Shown here one piece after another: positions 1 through 7,422 of a stretch of DNA of 32,329 nucleotides; position 1 is the first letter of the stretch, and each line of letters opens with the position of its first letter. The stretch spans positions 1 to 32,329 of the forward strand of contig JAIXKU010000169.1 in the NCBI GenBank assembly GCA_026936045.1. The letters are read 5' to 3'. The DNA comes from Flavobacteriales bacterium. GTDB lineage: Bacteria; Bacteroidota; Bacteroidia; CAIKAF01. The translations under genes and the position numbers were made by a program. A model generated the notes under the pieces. The model did not search any database. It was not told where the DNA came from and saw only the letters and a program-made list of their open reading frames with translations.

Positions 1-1929
1 CGACTGTCACGCTCAAGAAAGATTGAACAGATTGTACTGGCCACTTCGGTTGACGCACGGAATGCGCCGCTTATAGAACATGTGGAGAAACTGGGCTACT
101 TGACTGTGCGGGGTAGTGAAAGTGATGTGCTGCAACGGTATCTGGATGCGGCCCGGCTGGCACATGCTGATGTCGTAGTTCGCATAACAGGAGATTGTCC
201 ACTAATTGATCCCGACCTGGTAGACCAGGTCGTCGAAAGCTTTCTGGCGACAAGAGTTGATTATTTGAGTAACGCTGCACCTGCAACATTCCCTGACGGA
301 CTGGATACAGAAGTTTTCACCATGGATGCATTGGAGCGGGCCGCGCGGGAAACACAAGAAGTTTTCGACCGCGAACATGTAACCCCCTATTTACGGAAGA
401 CCGGTCTCTTTCGTACCGATTCGTACACCAATAAGCAGGACCTGTCAGGCTTGCGCTGGACGGTAGATGAACCGGAAGATTTCACTGTGGTCAGCAATAT
501 ATTCAACCACTTTGCTCCTGAAATTCACTTTACTTGGCAGCAAGTGCTGGAGCTACAAAAACAGCAGCCTATCCTTTTTGCAGCCAATCAACAAATTATG
601 CGTAACGAAGGAGCGACTATGGGTACAGGCCAAAAACTTTATAAACGAGCAAAGAAAGTTATTCCTGGCGGCACCATGCTGCTCTCGAAAAGGCCGGAAA
701 TGTTTTTGCCTGAACACTGGCCGTCATATTTTAGCAAGGCCAAAGGCTGCACTGTGTGGGATCTAGATGGTAACCAGTATACGGACATGAGCATTATGGG
801 CATTGGCACCAACACCCTTGGTTACGGTCATCCTGAGGTTGACGAGGCAGTTATGCAAACTGTGACCAACGGAAATATGTCCACCTTTAACTGCCCGGAA
901 GAGGTCTATTTGGCTGAAAAGCTGGTCGAGCTGCACCCATGGGCAGACATGGTACGTTTGGCGCGTTCCGGTGGAGAAATCAACTCGATAGCAGTACGTA
1001 TTGCCAGAGCGGCTACCGGGCGCGACAAGATTGCAATCTGCGGCTACCATGGTTGGCATGACTGGTACTTGGCCACGAACCTAGGCAATGGAAAAAACCT
1101 GGATGGTCACCTGTTACCGGGACTGAACCCTGCCGGTGTGCCAAGAGGCCTGTCTGGCACTACGTTACCTTTCAACTACAACCAGAGCGATGAACTGGAA
1201 GCCATCATCGCCACCAATCCTGGCCAGATAGCTGCTATCAAAATGGAAGTCTCACGCAATATTGGGCCGGAAGATGGCTTTCTACAAAAGGTCAGGAATA
1301 TTGCCAGCACCAACGACATAGTCCTGATATTCGACGAATGCACGTCCGGTTTCCGCGAAACCTATGGTGGCCTGTACAAGAAGTATGGTGTCGAACCCGA
1401 CATGGCAATTTTTGCCAAGACACTTGGCAATGGCTATGCCATCTCTGCCTGTATTGGCAGAAAAGAAGTTATGCAGGCAGCTCAGCAGACATTCATTAGC
1501 AGTACATTCTGGACTGAGCGTATTGGGCCTACCGCAGCATTGAAAACGCTTGAAGTCATGGAGCGTGAAAAGTCTTGGGAAAAAATCACACATATAGGAA
1601 ATCACATCTCGAACCGCTGGCAAGCTCTGGCCGACAGCTATGGGCTGCCAATACAGCGCTGGGGTATTCCTGCCCTATCTGGTTTCACCATTGTGTCGGA
1701 TAACACACTGGCCTATAAAACGCTCATTACGCAGGAAATGCTGAAAAGAGGCTATCTGGCAGGAAACTCAGTTTATGCCTGTATTGCGCATACGCCTGAA
1801 ATAATCGACGGTTATTTTGAAGCACTTGAACCTATTTTCACGTTAATTCGCGAGTGTGAAGACGGGCGCGACGTGAATGGCCTTTTGGAAGGTCCGGTGT
1901 GTCACGGTGGTTTCAAACGGCTGAACTGA
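1..1929 (+). CDS. Fused SpsF-like cytidylyltransferase / class III PLP aminotransferase (5' partial)
   Basis: The reading frame is open from base 1, so the N-terminus lies outside the window (642 codons seen). Codons 1 to about 200 look like an SpsF/COG1861 cytidylyltransferase, a family that activates sugars with CMP; visible motifs are RGSESDVLQRY (37-47), ITGDCPLIDP (62-71) and PDGLDTEVF (98-106). Codons about 207-642 look like a glutamate-1-semialdehyde-aminomutase-type class III aminotransferase: IFDECTSGFR carries the PLP-binding Asp445, and FAKTLGNGY carries the predicted Schiff-base Lys473. This kind of fusion is known next to pseudaminic acid genes; its exact substrate is not clear to me. 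The stop overlaps the ATG of the pseG remnant (ATGA). An internal AAGGAG plus ATG at 608-621 could also start the aminotransferase alone. Two domains are certain from sequence; the role in nonulosonic acid synthesis is inferred from context. Confidence 0.85.
   Translation, partial: RLSRSRKIEQIVLATSVDARNAPLIEHVEKLGYLTVRGSESDVLQRYLDAARLAHADVVVRITGDCPLIDPDLVDQVVESFLATRVDYLSNAAPATFPDGLDTEVFTMDALERAARETQEVFDREHVTPYLRKTGLFRTDSYTNKQDLSGLRWTVDEPEDFTVVSNIFNHFAPEIHFTWQQVLELQKQQPILFAANQQIMRNEGATMGTGQKLYKRAKKVIPGGTMLLSKRPEMFLPEHWPSYFSKAKGCTVWDLDGNQYTDMSIMGIGTNTLGYGHPEVDEAVMQTVTNGNMSTFNCPEEVYLAEKLVELHPWADMVRLARSGGEINSIAVRIARAATGRDKIAICGYHGWHDWYLATNLGNGKNLDGHLLPGLNPAGVPRGLSGTTLPFNYNQSDELEAIIATNPGQIAAIKMEVSRNIGPEDGFLQKVRNIASTNDIVLIFDECTSGFRETYGGLYKKYGVEPDMAIFAKTLGNGYAISACIGRKEVMQAAQQTFISSTFWTERIGPTAALKTLEVMEREKSWEKITHIGNHISNRWQALADSYGLPIQRWGIPALSGFTIVSDNTLAYKTLITQEMLKRGYLAGNSVYACIAHTPEIIDGYFEALEPIFTLIRECEDGRDVNGLLEGPVCHGGFKRLN
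608..621 (+). promoter_or_regulatory. Internal ribosome-binding site and ATG at the domain boundary
   Basis: AAGGAG at 608-613 lies five bases before an in-frame ATG at 619, exactly where the cytidylyltransferase part ends and the aminotransferase part begins. It could give a separate 436-residue aminotransferase, or be a relic of two once-separate genes. Whether it is used cannot be told from sequence. Confidence 0.4.
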
Positions 1930-2030
1930 TGAACATCACTTTTCGAACCGACGCTTCACTACAAATTGGCACAGGCCATGTTATGCGATGTTTAACCCTT
2001 GCCAATGCCTTAAAAAGAGTAGAAAACTAG
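1929..2030 (+). pseudogene. 5' fragment of pseG (broken duplicate)
   Basis: This 33-codon frame starts with an ATGA overlap on the preceding gene and reads as the beginning of PseG, including GTGHVMRCLTLANAL with the catalytic His17 position. It then runs into unrelated codons and a TAG. It matches the start of the intact pseG at 2681: an 18-base stretch (1952-1969) is identical and most of the next 40 bases agree. The remnant looks like the native pseG of the upstream block, cut off where the antitoxin/kinase pair now begins. It is too short to be a working enzyme. Confidence 0.85.
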
Positions 2031-2075
2031 CTTAAAATAACAGCACCTAGTAACCTTTATGTGTATTAGCTCCTT

Positions 2076-2080
2076 GGAGG
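2076..2080 (+). promoter_or_regulatory. Strong ribosome-binding site of the antitoxin-like gene
   Basis: GGAGG sits six bases before the ATG at 2087. It supports that start over the second in-frame ATG two codons later, and shows that the inserted pair brought its own translation signal. Confidence 0.6.
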
Positions 2081-2086
2081 GTAAAG

Positions 2087-2320
2087 ATGACAATGCTTAA
2101 CGAAAAAACCATGCAAACTTTAGAAAATGAAATCCCTAAACTTGCTGAAGGTGCTGCTAAACAAGCGTATTTGCAAGCGCTAGCCACAGGAAGTAGCGTT
2201 ATACGAATTGTTAATAATCAACTGGTTGAAACCTTTGCAGATGGTTCATTCAAGGTCATAAAGCAGCTAATCGAACCAACCAAAGTAAAGCCAGGCAGTA
2301 AAGTGAGACTTCAAGCGTGA
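2087..2320 (+). CDS. Small antitoxin-like protein paired with zeta-type kinase
   Basis: This 77-residue, soluble and probably helical-plus-beta protein has no signal peptide. It begins with a short helix-forming region (LENEIPKLAEGAAKQAYLQAL), followed by a segment (SSVIRIVNNQLVETFADGSFKVIK) and a basic proline/valine tail. The form resembles small proteins encoded directly upstream of zeta/UDP-GlcNAc-kinase-like toxins. Its last codon overlaps the GTG of the next gene (GTGA), so the two are probably translationally coupled. The antitoxin role is inferred from arrangement and resemblance; I cannot name an exact family. Composition is AT-rich compared with the gene upstream of the junction. 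Confidence 0.55.
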   Translation: MTMLNEKTMQTLENEIPKLAEGAAKQAYLQALATGSSVIRIVNNQLVETFADGSFKVIKQLIEPTKVKPGSKVRLQA

Positions 2321-2679
2321 AGGTAACGCCCAGACTACGAATATTTGCAGGGCCTAACGGCTCTGGTAAAAGCACTTATCTTTATTTTATTGCAACAGAA
2401 GATCCACAAATTAACATTTCTCGCGTTGCTCACCGTGTAAAAGTGGGTGGCCATCCCGTACCTGAAGAAAAAATTGTAAGCCGTTACCATCGCTCACTTA
2501 GTTTGTTACCCCAAGCAATAAATAATGCAGATCGTGCTTATCTTTTTGATAACTCAGGTGACAAAAGTGTTTGGCTTGCAGAAGTAGTAAATGGCGTAGA
2601 GCTAGAATATAAAAGTGAGCAGATACCCAGCTGGTTCAGAAGCTCTTTAAAAGAAATTTTGTCTAAGCCATCTTTGTAA
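2317..2679 (+). pseudogene. Internally shortened zeta-toxin / UDP-GlcNAc-kinase-like protein
   Basis: The 120-residue frame begins at a GTG overlapping the antitoxin stop. A P-loop, AGPNGSGKST (11-20), is followed at once by a segment (YLYFIATEDPQINISRVAHRV, then GGHPVPEEKIVSRYHRSL, then AYLFDNSG) that in full-length zeta/COG4185 kinases lies about 70-90 residues further on. The family is usually about 190-200 residues. The middle region, which carries catalytic and substrate-contacting residues, is therefore missing while the frame is kept. The protein could bind nucleotide but is unlikely to be an active kinase. It ends one base before the intact pseG start. An alternative is a naturally short variant, but the abrupt join right after the P-loop argues for a deletion. 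Confidence 0.7.
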
Positions 2680-2680
2680 A

Positions 2681-3757
2681 ATGAAAATCGTCATCCGCGT
2701 TGACGCTTCACTACAAATTAGCACCGGCCATGTTATACGATGTTTGACTTTGGCAAATACTTTACGAGAGAAAGGTGCCTATTGCGAATTTATTTGTCGT
2801 GAACATAAAGGCAATTTGATTCACTATATTGAGCAACACGGGTTTACAGTTCATCGCCTATCAACCCGTGCAGAATTCATAATTGACCATTCTGCCTTGA
2901 GACATGCCGCTTGGCTTGGTTCTACTCAGCTACAGGATGCACAAGAATGTCTAACGATTCTTCAAGAAAACAAGCCTGATTGGCTTATCGTTGATCATTA
3001 CGGAATTGATAAAAAATGGGAGCAATTATTACGACCGTATTGTAAAAAGATTTTTGTAATCGATGATTTAGCCGATCGTCAGCAAGATTGTGATTTGCTA
3101 TTGGATCAAAATTTGATCGAAAATATGCAAAGTCGCTATATTGACTTAGTGCCACAACAATGTATAAAATTGATTGGCCCAAAATATGCATTGCTTCAAT
3201 CTGAATACTCTAAGTTACATAAGCAGACTCCTCGAAAAAGGAATCAAGTGCAAAGAATATTCGCTTATTTCGGTGGTGTTGATACGTATAATTTAACTAC
3301 TAAGACAATTACTGCATTTAATCAATTAAAGCAACCAGACATTGAGCTTGACTTGGTTGTAAGCGCTCTTTGCTTGAATTTGGGAACTATAGAAAATTTA
3401 GCCTTACATAATAAACGAATACATTTGCATCAATCATTAGCAAGCTTGGCCCCTTTAATGATACAAGCCGATTTGGCCATTGGGGCGGGTGGTGCTACCT
3501 CTTGGGAGCGATGCTGCTTAGGGTTACCGTCGATAGTTGTTACAGTCGCAGAAAATCAAGAGCCGATTGCAAAAGAGATGCATAAACAAAGATATATAAA
3601 TTGGATTGGCAATGCAAGTGAAGTTGACAGTGAACAGTTACTGACAGCAATGAATAGAGTGATAGATAATGCTAATCTTGACAATTGGTCAAAGCATTGC
3701 GCTACGTTAGTCGATGGGTTAGGAGCTCAACGTGTTGTTGAGGCAATGATGGTGTAG
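2681..3757 (+). CDS. pseG: UDP-2,4-diacetamido-2,4,6-trideoxy-beta-L-altropyranose hydrolase PseG
   Basis: PseG removes UDP from the 6-deoxy-AltdiNAc intermediate of CMP-pseudaminic acid synthesis in the cytoplasm. The 358-residue protein has the usual length for the family and a GT-B-like fold pattern: N-terminal VDASLQISTGHVIRCLTLA with the known catalytic His17, a central AYFGGVDTYNLT motif, and a C-terminal AIGAGGATSWERCCLGLPS nucleotide-binding motif followed by VTVAENQ. The start is one base after the stop of the shortened kinase and there is no clear ribosome-binding site, so translation may be coupled to the preceding genes. A second, broken pseG start lies 750 bases upstream. Composition is AT-rich and matches pseH to pseI, so this copy probably belongs to the incoming block. 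Confidence 0.92.
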   Translation: MKIVIRVDASLQISTGHVIRCLTLANTLREKGAYCEFICREHKGNLIHYIEQHGFTVHRLSTRAEFIIDHSALRHAAWLGSTQLQDAQECLTILQENKPDWLIVDHYGIDKKWEQLLRPYCKKIFVIDDLADRQQDCDLLLDQNLIENMQSRYIDLVPQQCIKLIGPKYALLQSEYSKLHKQTPRKRNQVQRIFAYFGGVDTYNLTTKTITAFNQLKQPDIELDLVVSALCLNLGTIENLALHNKRIHLHQSLASLAPLMIQADLAIGAGGATSWERCCLGLPSIVVTVAENQEPIAKEMHKQRYINWIGNASEVDSEQLLTAMNRVIDNANLDNWSKHCATLVDGLGAQRVVEAMMV

Positions 3758-3778
3758 GTTAAATTAATTGTTAAGCTT

Positions 3779-4351
3779 ATGGCATTGATACCTTTAAATA
3801 TAAACAATTATGAGCAAATTCTTGCTTGGCGTAACTCACCTAATGTGCGAAACGCTATGTTTCATTCACAAGAAATTAGTCTTAAAGAACATCAAGAATG
3901 GTTTAAGAAATTACAACGAAACGATGATAGACAATGGTTTATTTTTCAAGATAGCGAAGGTATGGCCCAAGGTGTTGTTTATTTCAATGATATTAATGGG
4001 GTGCATAGTACTGCATTTTGGGGCTTTTATACACGACCGGAAGCTTTGCTTGGTACCGGTATTCGGTTAGCGTTAGAAGCGATTGATCATCTATTTAATA
4101 AATTAGAAATAAATAAGCTATGCGCCGAGGTCCGTAGCGATAATCAAAGATCGCTTATCTTTCACCAAAAAATAGGTTTTATTGAAGAAGGCGTTTTTCG
4201 GTCGCAATACTTTAATGGCCAACAAAGTATTGATATCATACGCTTTGGCATACTATCAGGTGAATGGCCAATACATAAAGAACAGTTACAAAAACGTATT
4301 TGTGAGCTTAGTTTATTGGCAGAGCGCCCCCCCCCCGCCGATATAACATAG
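3779..4351 (+). CDS. pseH: UDP-4-amino-4,6-dideoxy-N-acetyl-beta-L-altrosamine N-acetyltransferase PseH (GNAT)
   Basis: PseH transfers acetyl from acetyl-CoA to the 4-amino group of the PseC product, ahead of PseG. The 190-residue protein is a GNAT: ILAWRNSPNVRNAMFHSQEI near the N-terminus, an acetyl-CoA loop region (LLGTGIRLALEA, about 89-100) and VRSDNQRSLIFHQKIGF (about 118-134), typical of RimJ/PseH-type enzymes. It lies between pseG and the formyltransferases. The last codons contain a run of ten C residues, giving a C-terminal ERPPPADIT. The stop overlaps the GTG of the next gene. With formyltransferases next door, the acyl group finally placed on the sugar may be acetyl, formyl or both. 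Confidence 0.88.
   Translation: MALIPLNINNYEQILAWRNSPNVRNAMFHSQEISLKEHQEWFKKLQRNDDRQWFIFQDSEGMAQGVVYFNDINGVHSTAFWGFYTRPEALLGTGIRLALEAIDHLFNKLEINKLCAEVRSDNQRSLIFHQKIGFIEEGVFRSQYFNGQQSIDIIRFGILSGEWPIHKEQLQKRICELSLLAERPPPADIT
4327..4336 (+). repeat. C10 homopolymer tract in the last codons of pseH
   Basis: Ten consecutive C residues sit 12 bases before the pseH stop. Gain of one C would put pseH into the frame of the downstream gene with no intervening stop (about 402 residues). Loss of one C would end PseH at a TAA at 4344-4346, two residues shorter. A tract of this length is in the range that undergoes slipped-strand changes in other glycan loci. It is also a place where sequencing errors occur. 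Confidence 0.75.
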
Positions 4352-4986
4352 TGATATTAAGTGATTATAAAAGTTGGATTAACCCTGCAATCTATGATTT
4401 GCAAATCGAATGGGCTGAGCTTGGTCATCAAGTATTTTGGCACCATTCGACGAATGAATTACCAGTAGCAGATTTTTGCTTTTGTTTGAGTTTTAGTAAA
4501 ATAATAGATAATAGAATTTTGGCAAACTATAAGCATACTTTGGTGGTGCATGAAAGCGACTTACCACAAGGAAAGGGTTGGTCACCACTCACTTGGCAAA
4601 TTATTGAAGGCAAGAATCGAATTCCGGTGACTTTGATTGAGGCAGCAGAGCAAGTTGATAGCGGTATAATTTATGCTCAGACTTATATTGATTTTGAAGG
4701 CCACGAATTAGTAAATGAATTGCGTAAACAACAAGCACAAGCAACACTATATTTATGTCGTGAATTTATTGATAATTATCCGTTAAGCACCGAAAGCGGG
4801 CAATTGCAACAAGGTGAAGAAAGTTTTTATGCTCGACGAAGACCGGCAGATAGCTTAATAGATATCGACAAATCATTAAATGAACAATTCGATTTGCTTA
4901 GAGTAGTTGATAATGAAAACTACCCAGCTTTTTTTAAGTATAAAGATTTTCAATATCATCTGAAAATTGAAAAAATAAAAGACTGA
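4351..4986 (+). CDS. Formyltransferase-family protein (sugar N-formyltransferase-like) 1
   Basis: The 211-residue protein resembles the formyl-THF-dependent transferase family (PF00551) without being a housekeeping Met-tRNA formyltransferase. The active-site segment reads TLVVHESDLPQGKGWSPLTW (about residues 62-81), followed by VTLIEAAEQVDSGIIY. The catalytic His and the later Asp (VDSG) are present. The Asn that precedes the His by two positions in the classical NxH motif is Leu. Related genes recur in pseudaminic and legionaminic acid clusters, where N-formyl forms such as Pse5Ac7Fo are known, so N-formylation of an amino sugar intermediate is a reasonable inference. The start is a GTG overlapping the pseH stop, and an upstream C10 tract could fuse the two frames. 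It is followed by a second, divergent family member. Confidence 0.75.
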   Translation: MILSDYKSWINPAIYDLQIEWAELGHQVFWHHSTNELPVADFCFCLSFSKIIDNRILANYKHTLVVHESDLPQGKGWSPLTWQIIEGKNRIPVTLIEAAEQVDSGIIYAQTYIDFEGHELVNELRKQQAQATLYLCREFIDNYPLSTESGQLQQGEESFYARRRPADSLIDIDKSLNEQFDLLRVVDNENYPAFFKYKDFQYHLKIEKIKD

Positions 4987-4998
4987 TCAGCTAACTCA

Positions 4999-5700
4999 AT
5001 GAACTTTATTATTGCAACATCTAGGCCTTGGAATAACGTTTTGGCAGAACGTCTTGCCGAAAAGACTGGTTATAAGTTTCACTTGATTACTCAAAAAAAA
5101 GATTTAACTGTTGAGTATATAGAGAAAATCGACCCAAGGTATGTTTTTTTTCCTCATTGGTCTTATATTATTCCAGAAGAAATTCATACTCGCTTTGGTT
5201 GTGTAATTTTTCACATGACTGATTTGCCGTATGGTCGTGGTGGAAGTCCGCTTCAAAATTTAATTCAAAGAGGCCATCATGAAACCAAGATTTCAGCCTT
5301 ACGGTGTACTTCTGAATTAGATGCGGGCCCGATTTACTTAAAACAATCATTATGCTTAGAAGGCTCGGCTTCTGAAATTTTTTTACGAGCAATAGGTATC
5401 ATTGAAAACATGATTGAAGCTATTGTGAAGCAGAATCCTACCCCTCAGCCGCAGAGTGGCGAAGTTACAATTTTTCGACGCCGTAAGCCTTCTGAAAGCG
5501 ATTTGACGAATGCCTCCATTCACTCACTAAATGATTTTTTTGATTTTATTCGTATGCTTGATGCTGAAGGCTATCCTCGTGCGTTTATTAAACTACATAA
5601 TCATAAAATTGAACTTTCGCGAGTCCAAATAGAGCAAGATAAATTAGTTGGCACATTTATTATCTATAAACAAAATGGTATGCCAGAAGAAAATGTATGA
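4999..5700 (+). CDS. Formyltransferase-family protein (sugar N-formyltransferase-like) 2
   Basis: The 233-residue protein is a second formyltransferase-fold member, clearly different from its neighbour. The active-site segment is VIFHMTDLPYGRGGSPLQNL, followed by ISALRCTSELDAGPIYLKQSL. His and Asp (LDAG) are kept, while the Asn two residues before the His is Ile. The C-terminal part (residues about 150-220) contains EVTIFRRRKPSES and FDFIRMLDAEGYPRAFIKL, a small C-terminal domain like the one in the first copy. It overlaps pseI by ATGA, so the pair and pseI are probably made together. It may use a different substrate amine or form a complex with the first copy; neither is shown by sequence. 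Confidence 0.75.
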   Translation: MNFIIATSRPWNNVLAERLAEKTGYKFHLITQKKDLTVEYIEKIDPRYVFFPHWSYIIPEEIHTRFGCVIFHMTDLPYGRGGSPLQNLIQRGHHETKISALRCTSELDAGPIYLKQSLCLEGSASEIFLRAIGIIENMIEAIVKQNPTPQPQSGEVTIFRRRKPSESDLTNASIHSLNDFFDFIRMLDAEGYPRAFIKLHNHKIELSRVQIEQDKLVGTFIIYKQNGMPEENV

Positions 5701-6743
5701 ATTTTAGTATCAATAATCGAGCTATCGGTAAGGGTGAATCCCCCTATATTATAGCTGAACTTTCGGCGAATCATAATGGCGATATTGAGCGGGCTTTTGA
5801 AACGATTAAAGCGGCAAAAGAAAACGGTGCCGATGCTATAAAAATCCAAACCTACACTGCTGATACCATGACCATCGACTGCGATAAAGAAGAATTTATG
5901 ATTCGTGGCGGATTATGGAATGGCTATAAGCTGTATGATTTATACAAGTGGGCCGAAACACCATTTGAATGGCATAAACAACTTTTTGATTACGCGAATA
6001 AAATTGGTATAACTCTTTTTTCGACACCTTTTGACGAAACTGCCGTTGATTTATTAGAGTCTTTAGATGCGCCAGCCTATAAGATTGCCTCGTTCGAGGC
6101 GACTGATTTACCGTTGATTCGATATGCGGCAAGCAAAGATAAACCAATGATTATTTCAACTGGAATGTGTTCCGAAGAAGAGATTGCTGAAATTGTCGAA
6201 ACGGTGCATTCAACCGGTAATCAGCAATTAGTACTACTTCATTGTATTAGTAGTTATCCGGCTCCGATTGAGCAAGCGAATTTATTACAAATGCCAAATT
6301 TAGCAAAACGTTTTAACACTTTGCCGGGTCTTTCTGACCATACATTAGGCACAACAGTAGCCATTGCAGCGGTAGCCTTAGGTGCTTGTGTTATTGAAAA
6401 ACACTTCACGTTAAGTCGAAGTGATAAAGGCCCTGACAGTGCATTTTCAATTGAACCGGTCGAGTTAAAACAACTGTGCGAAGCAACTCATGATGCTTGG
6501 TTGGCACGCGGTAGGATCAGCTTTAAAAGGCAGGCTGTCGAACAAGCAAGCACTCATTTTCGTCGCTCCATTTATTTTGTAAAAGATATGAAAGCGGGCA
6601 CGGTTATTGGTAAAGAACATATTCGTCGAATTCGACCGGGGTTCGGGTTAGCACCTAAATATTATGATGAGTTGATTGGCCGCACTGTAAAGAAAGATAT
6701 TGAACGGGGCACAGCTACCAGTTGGGCTTTACTAAGTGAATAA
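5697..6743 (+). CDS. pseI: Pseudaminic acid synthase PseI
   Basis: PseI condenses the PseG product with phosphoenolpyruvate to give pseudaminic acid. At 348 residues it has the usual length. Domains are a NeuB-type TIM barrel (YIIAELSANHNGDIERAFE at about 17-35, ADAIKIQTYTADTMTI, STPFDETAVDLLESLDAPAYKIAS, STGMCSEEEIAEIV, GLSDHTLGTTVAIAAVALGA, EKHFTLSR) and a C-terminal SAF/antifreeze-like domain from about residue 290 (VKDMKAGTVIGKEHIRRIRPG). The start overlaps the preceding stop as ATGA. The variant signature fits PseI better than NeuB or LegI because PseG and PseH are its direct neighbours. Confidence 0.92.
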   Translation: MNFSINNRAIGKGESPYIIAELSANHNGDIERAFETIKAAKENGADAIKIQTYTADTMTIDCDKEEFMIRGGLWNGYKLYDLYKWAETPFEWHKQLFDYANKIGITLFSTPFDETAVDLLESLDAPAYKIASFEATDLPLIRYAASKDKPMIISTGMCSEEEIAEIVETVHSTGNQQLVLLHCISSYPAPIEQANLLQMPNLAKRFNTLPGLSDHTLGTTVAIAAVALGACVIEKHFTLSRSDKGPDSAFSIEPVELKQLCEATHDAWLARGRISFKRQAVEQASTHFRRSIYFVKDMKAGTVIGKEHIRRIRPGFGLAPKYYDELIGRTVKKDIERGTATSWALLSE

Positions 6744-6747
6744 ACAG

Positions 6748-7419
6748 ATGAATAAAACTGCACTAGTGGTTGCCGCTCATACCGACGACGAAGCACTTGG
6801 TTGTAGCGGCACTATTCTTCGGCATGTTGCTGAAGGCGATACCGTTTATGCTTTATTCTTGGCCGATGGCGTTACCTCAAGGCAAACCAGTGATTCGCAA
6901 GATTTAGAAACCCGAAACAGTGCTGCCGAAAAAGCACGAACAGCGCTTGGCATTCAAAAGAATTTCTATTTAGGGTTACCCGATAACCGGCTTGATACGG
7001 TACCCTTGCTTGATATTATTTATGAATTGGAAAAAGTTATAGAACAAGTACAGCCACAAGTAGTTTATACGCATCATTTGGGCGACTTAAATATAGATCA
7101 TCAAATTACTCACCAAGCAGTGATGACGGCATGTAGACCTCAACCGAATAGTCATATTCATGAAATCTACACCTTTGAAGTAATGTCAAGCACCGAATGG
7201 GCAACACCTGCCACAAATCCGTTTTTGCCAAATTATTACGTTGATATAACAGACTACTTAGAAGCAAAACTTAATGCACTATCTTGTTACAAGAATGAAA
7301 TGCGTTCAGCTCCACATTCACGCACCATTGAACATATAGCCGCTCTCGCTAAGCATCGAGGCTATTCGGTTGGAGTTAATGCTGCCGAGGCGTTTATGGC
7401 GGTAAGGGTGGTAAGGTAG
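6748..7419 (+). CDS. PIG-L/LmbE-family de-N-acetylase
   Basis: This Zn-dependent deacetylase-family protein has 223 residues from the ATG at 6748. An in-frame GTG at 6736, overlapping pseI, would add four residues and cannot be excluded. The N-terminal metal-binding motif AAHTDDEALG (His11, Asp13, Asp14) is the family AHPDDE motif with Thr in place of Pro. The second metal motif is THHLGDLNIDHQITHQ. Family members remove N-acetyl groups from GlcNAc-PI, GlcN-Ins or bacillithiol precursors. Here it directly follows pseI, so it could free an amino group on the nonulosonic acid or a precursor, which might then be formylated by the tandem transferases. That link is inference. It is the last gene of the AT-rich block; the IS remnant begins right after it. 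Confidence 0.82.
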   Translation: MNKTALVVAAHTDDEALGCSGTILRHVAEGDTVYALFLADGVTSRQTSDSQDLETRNSAAEKARTALGIQKNFYLGLPDNRLDTVPLLDIIYELEKVIEQVQPQVVYTHHLGDLNIDHQITHQAVMTACRPQPNSHIHEIYTFEVMSSTEWATPATNPFLPNYYVDITDYLEAKLNALSCYKNEMRSAPHSRTIEHIAALAKHRGYSVGVNAAEAFMAVRVVR

Positions 7420-7422
7420 GGG

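Noticed and set aside
4351-5700. Housekeeping methionyl-tRNA formyltransferase (fmt)
   Set aside because: Both proteins are shorter than the usual 310-320 residues, lack the NxH Asn, occur in tandem and sit inside the pse genes.
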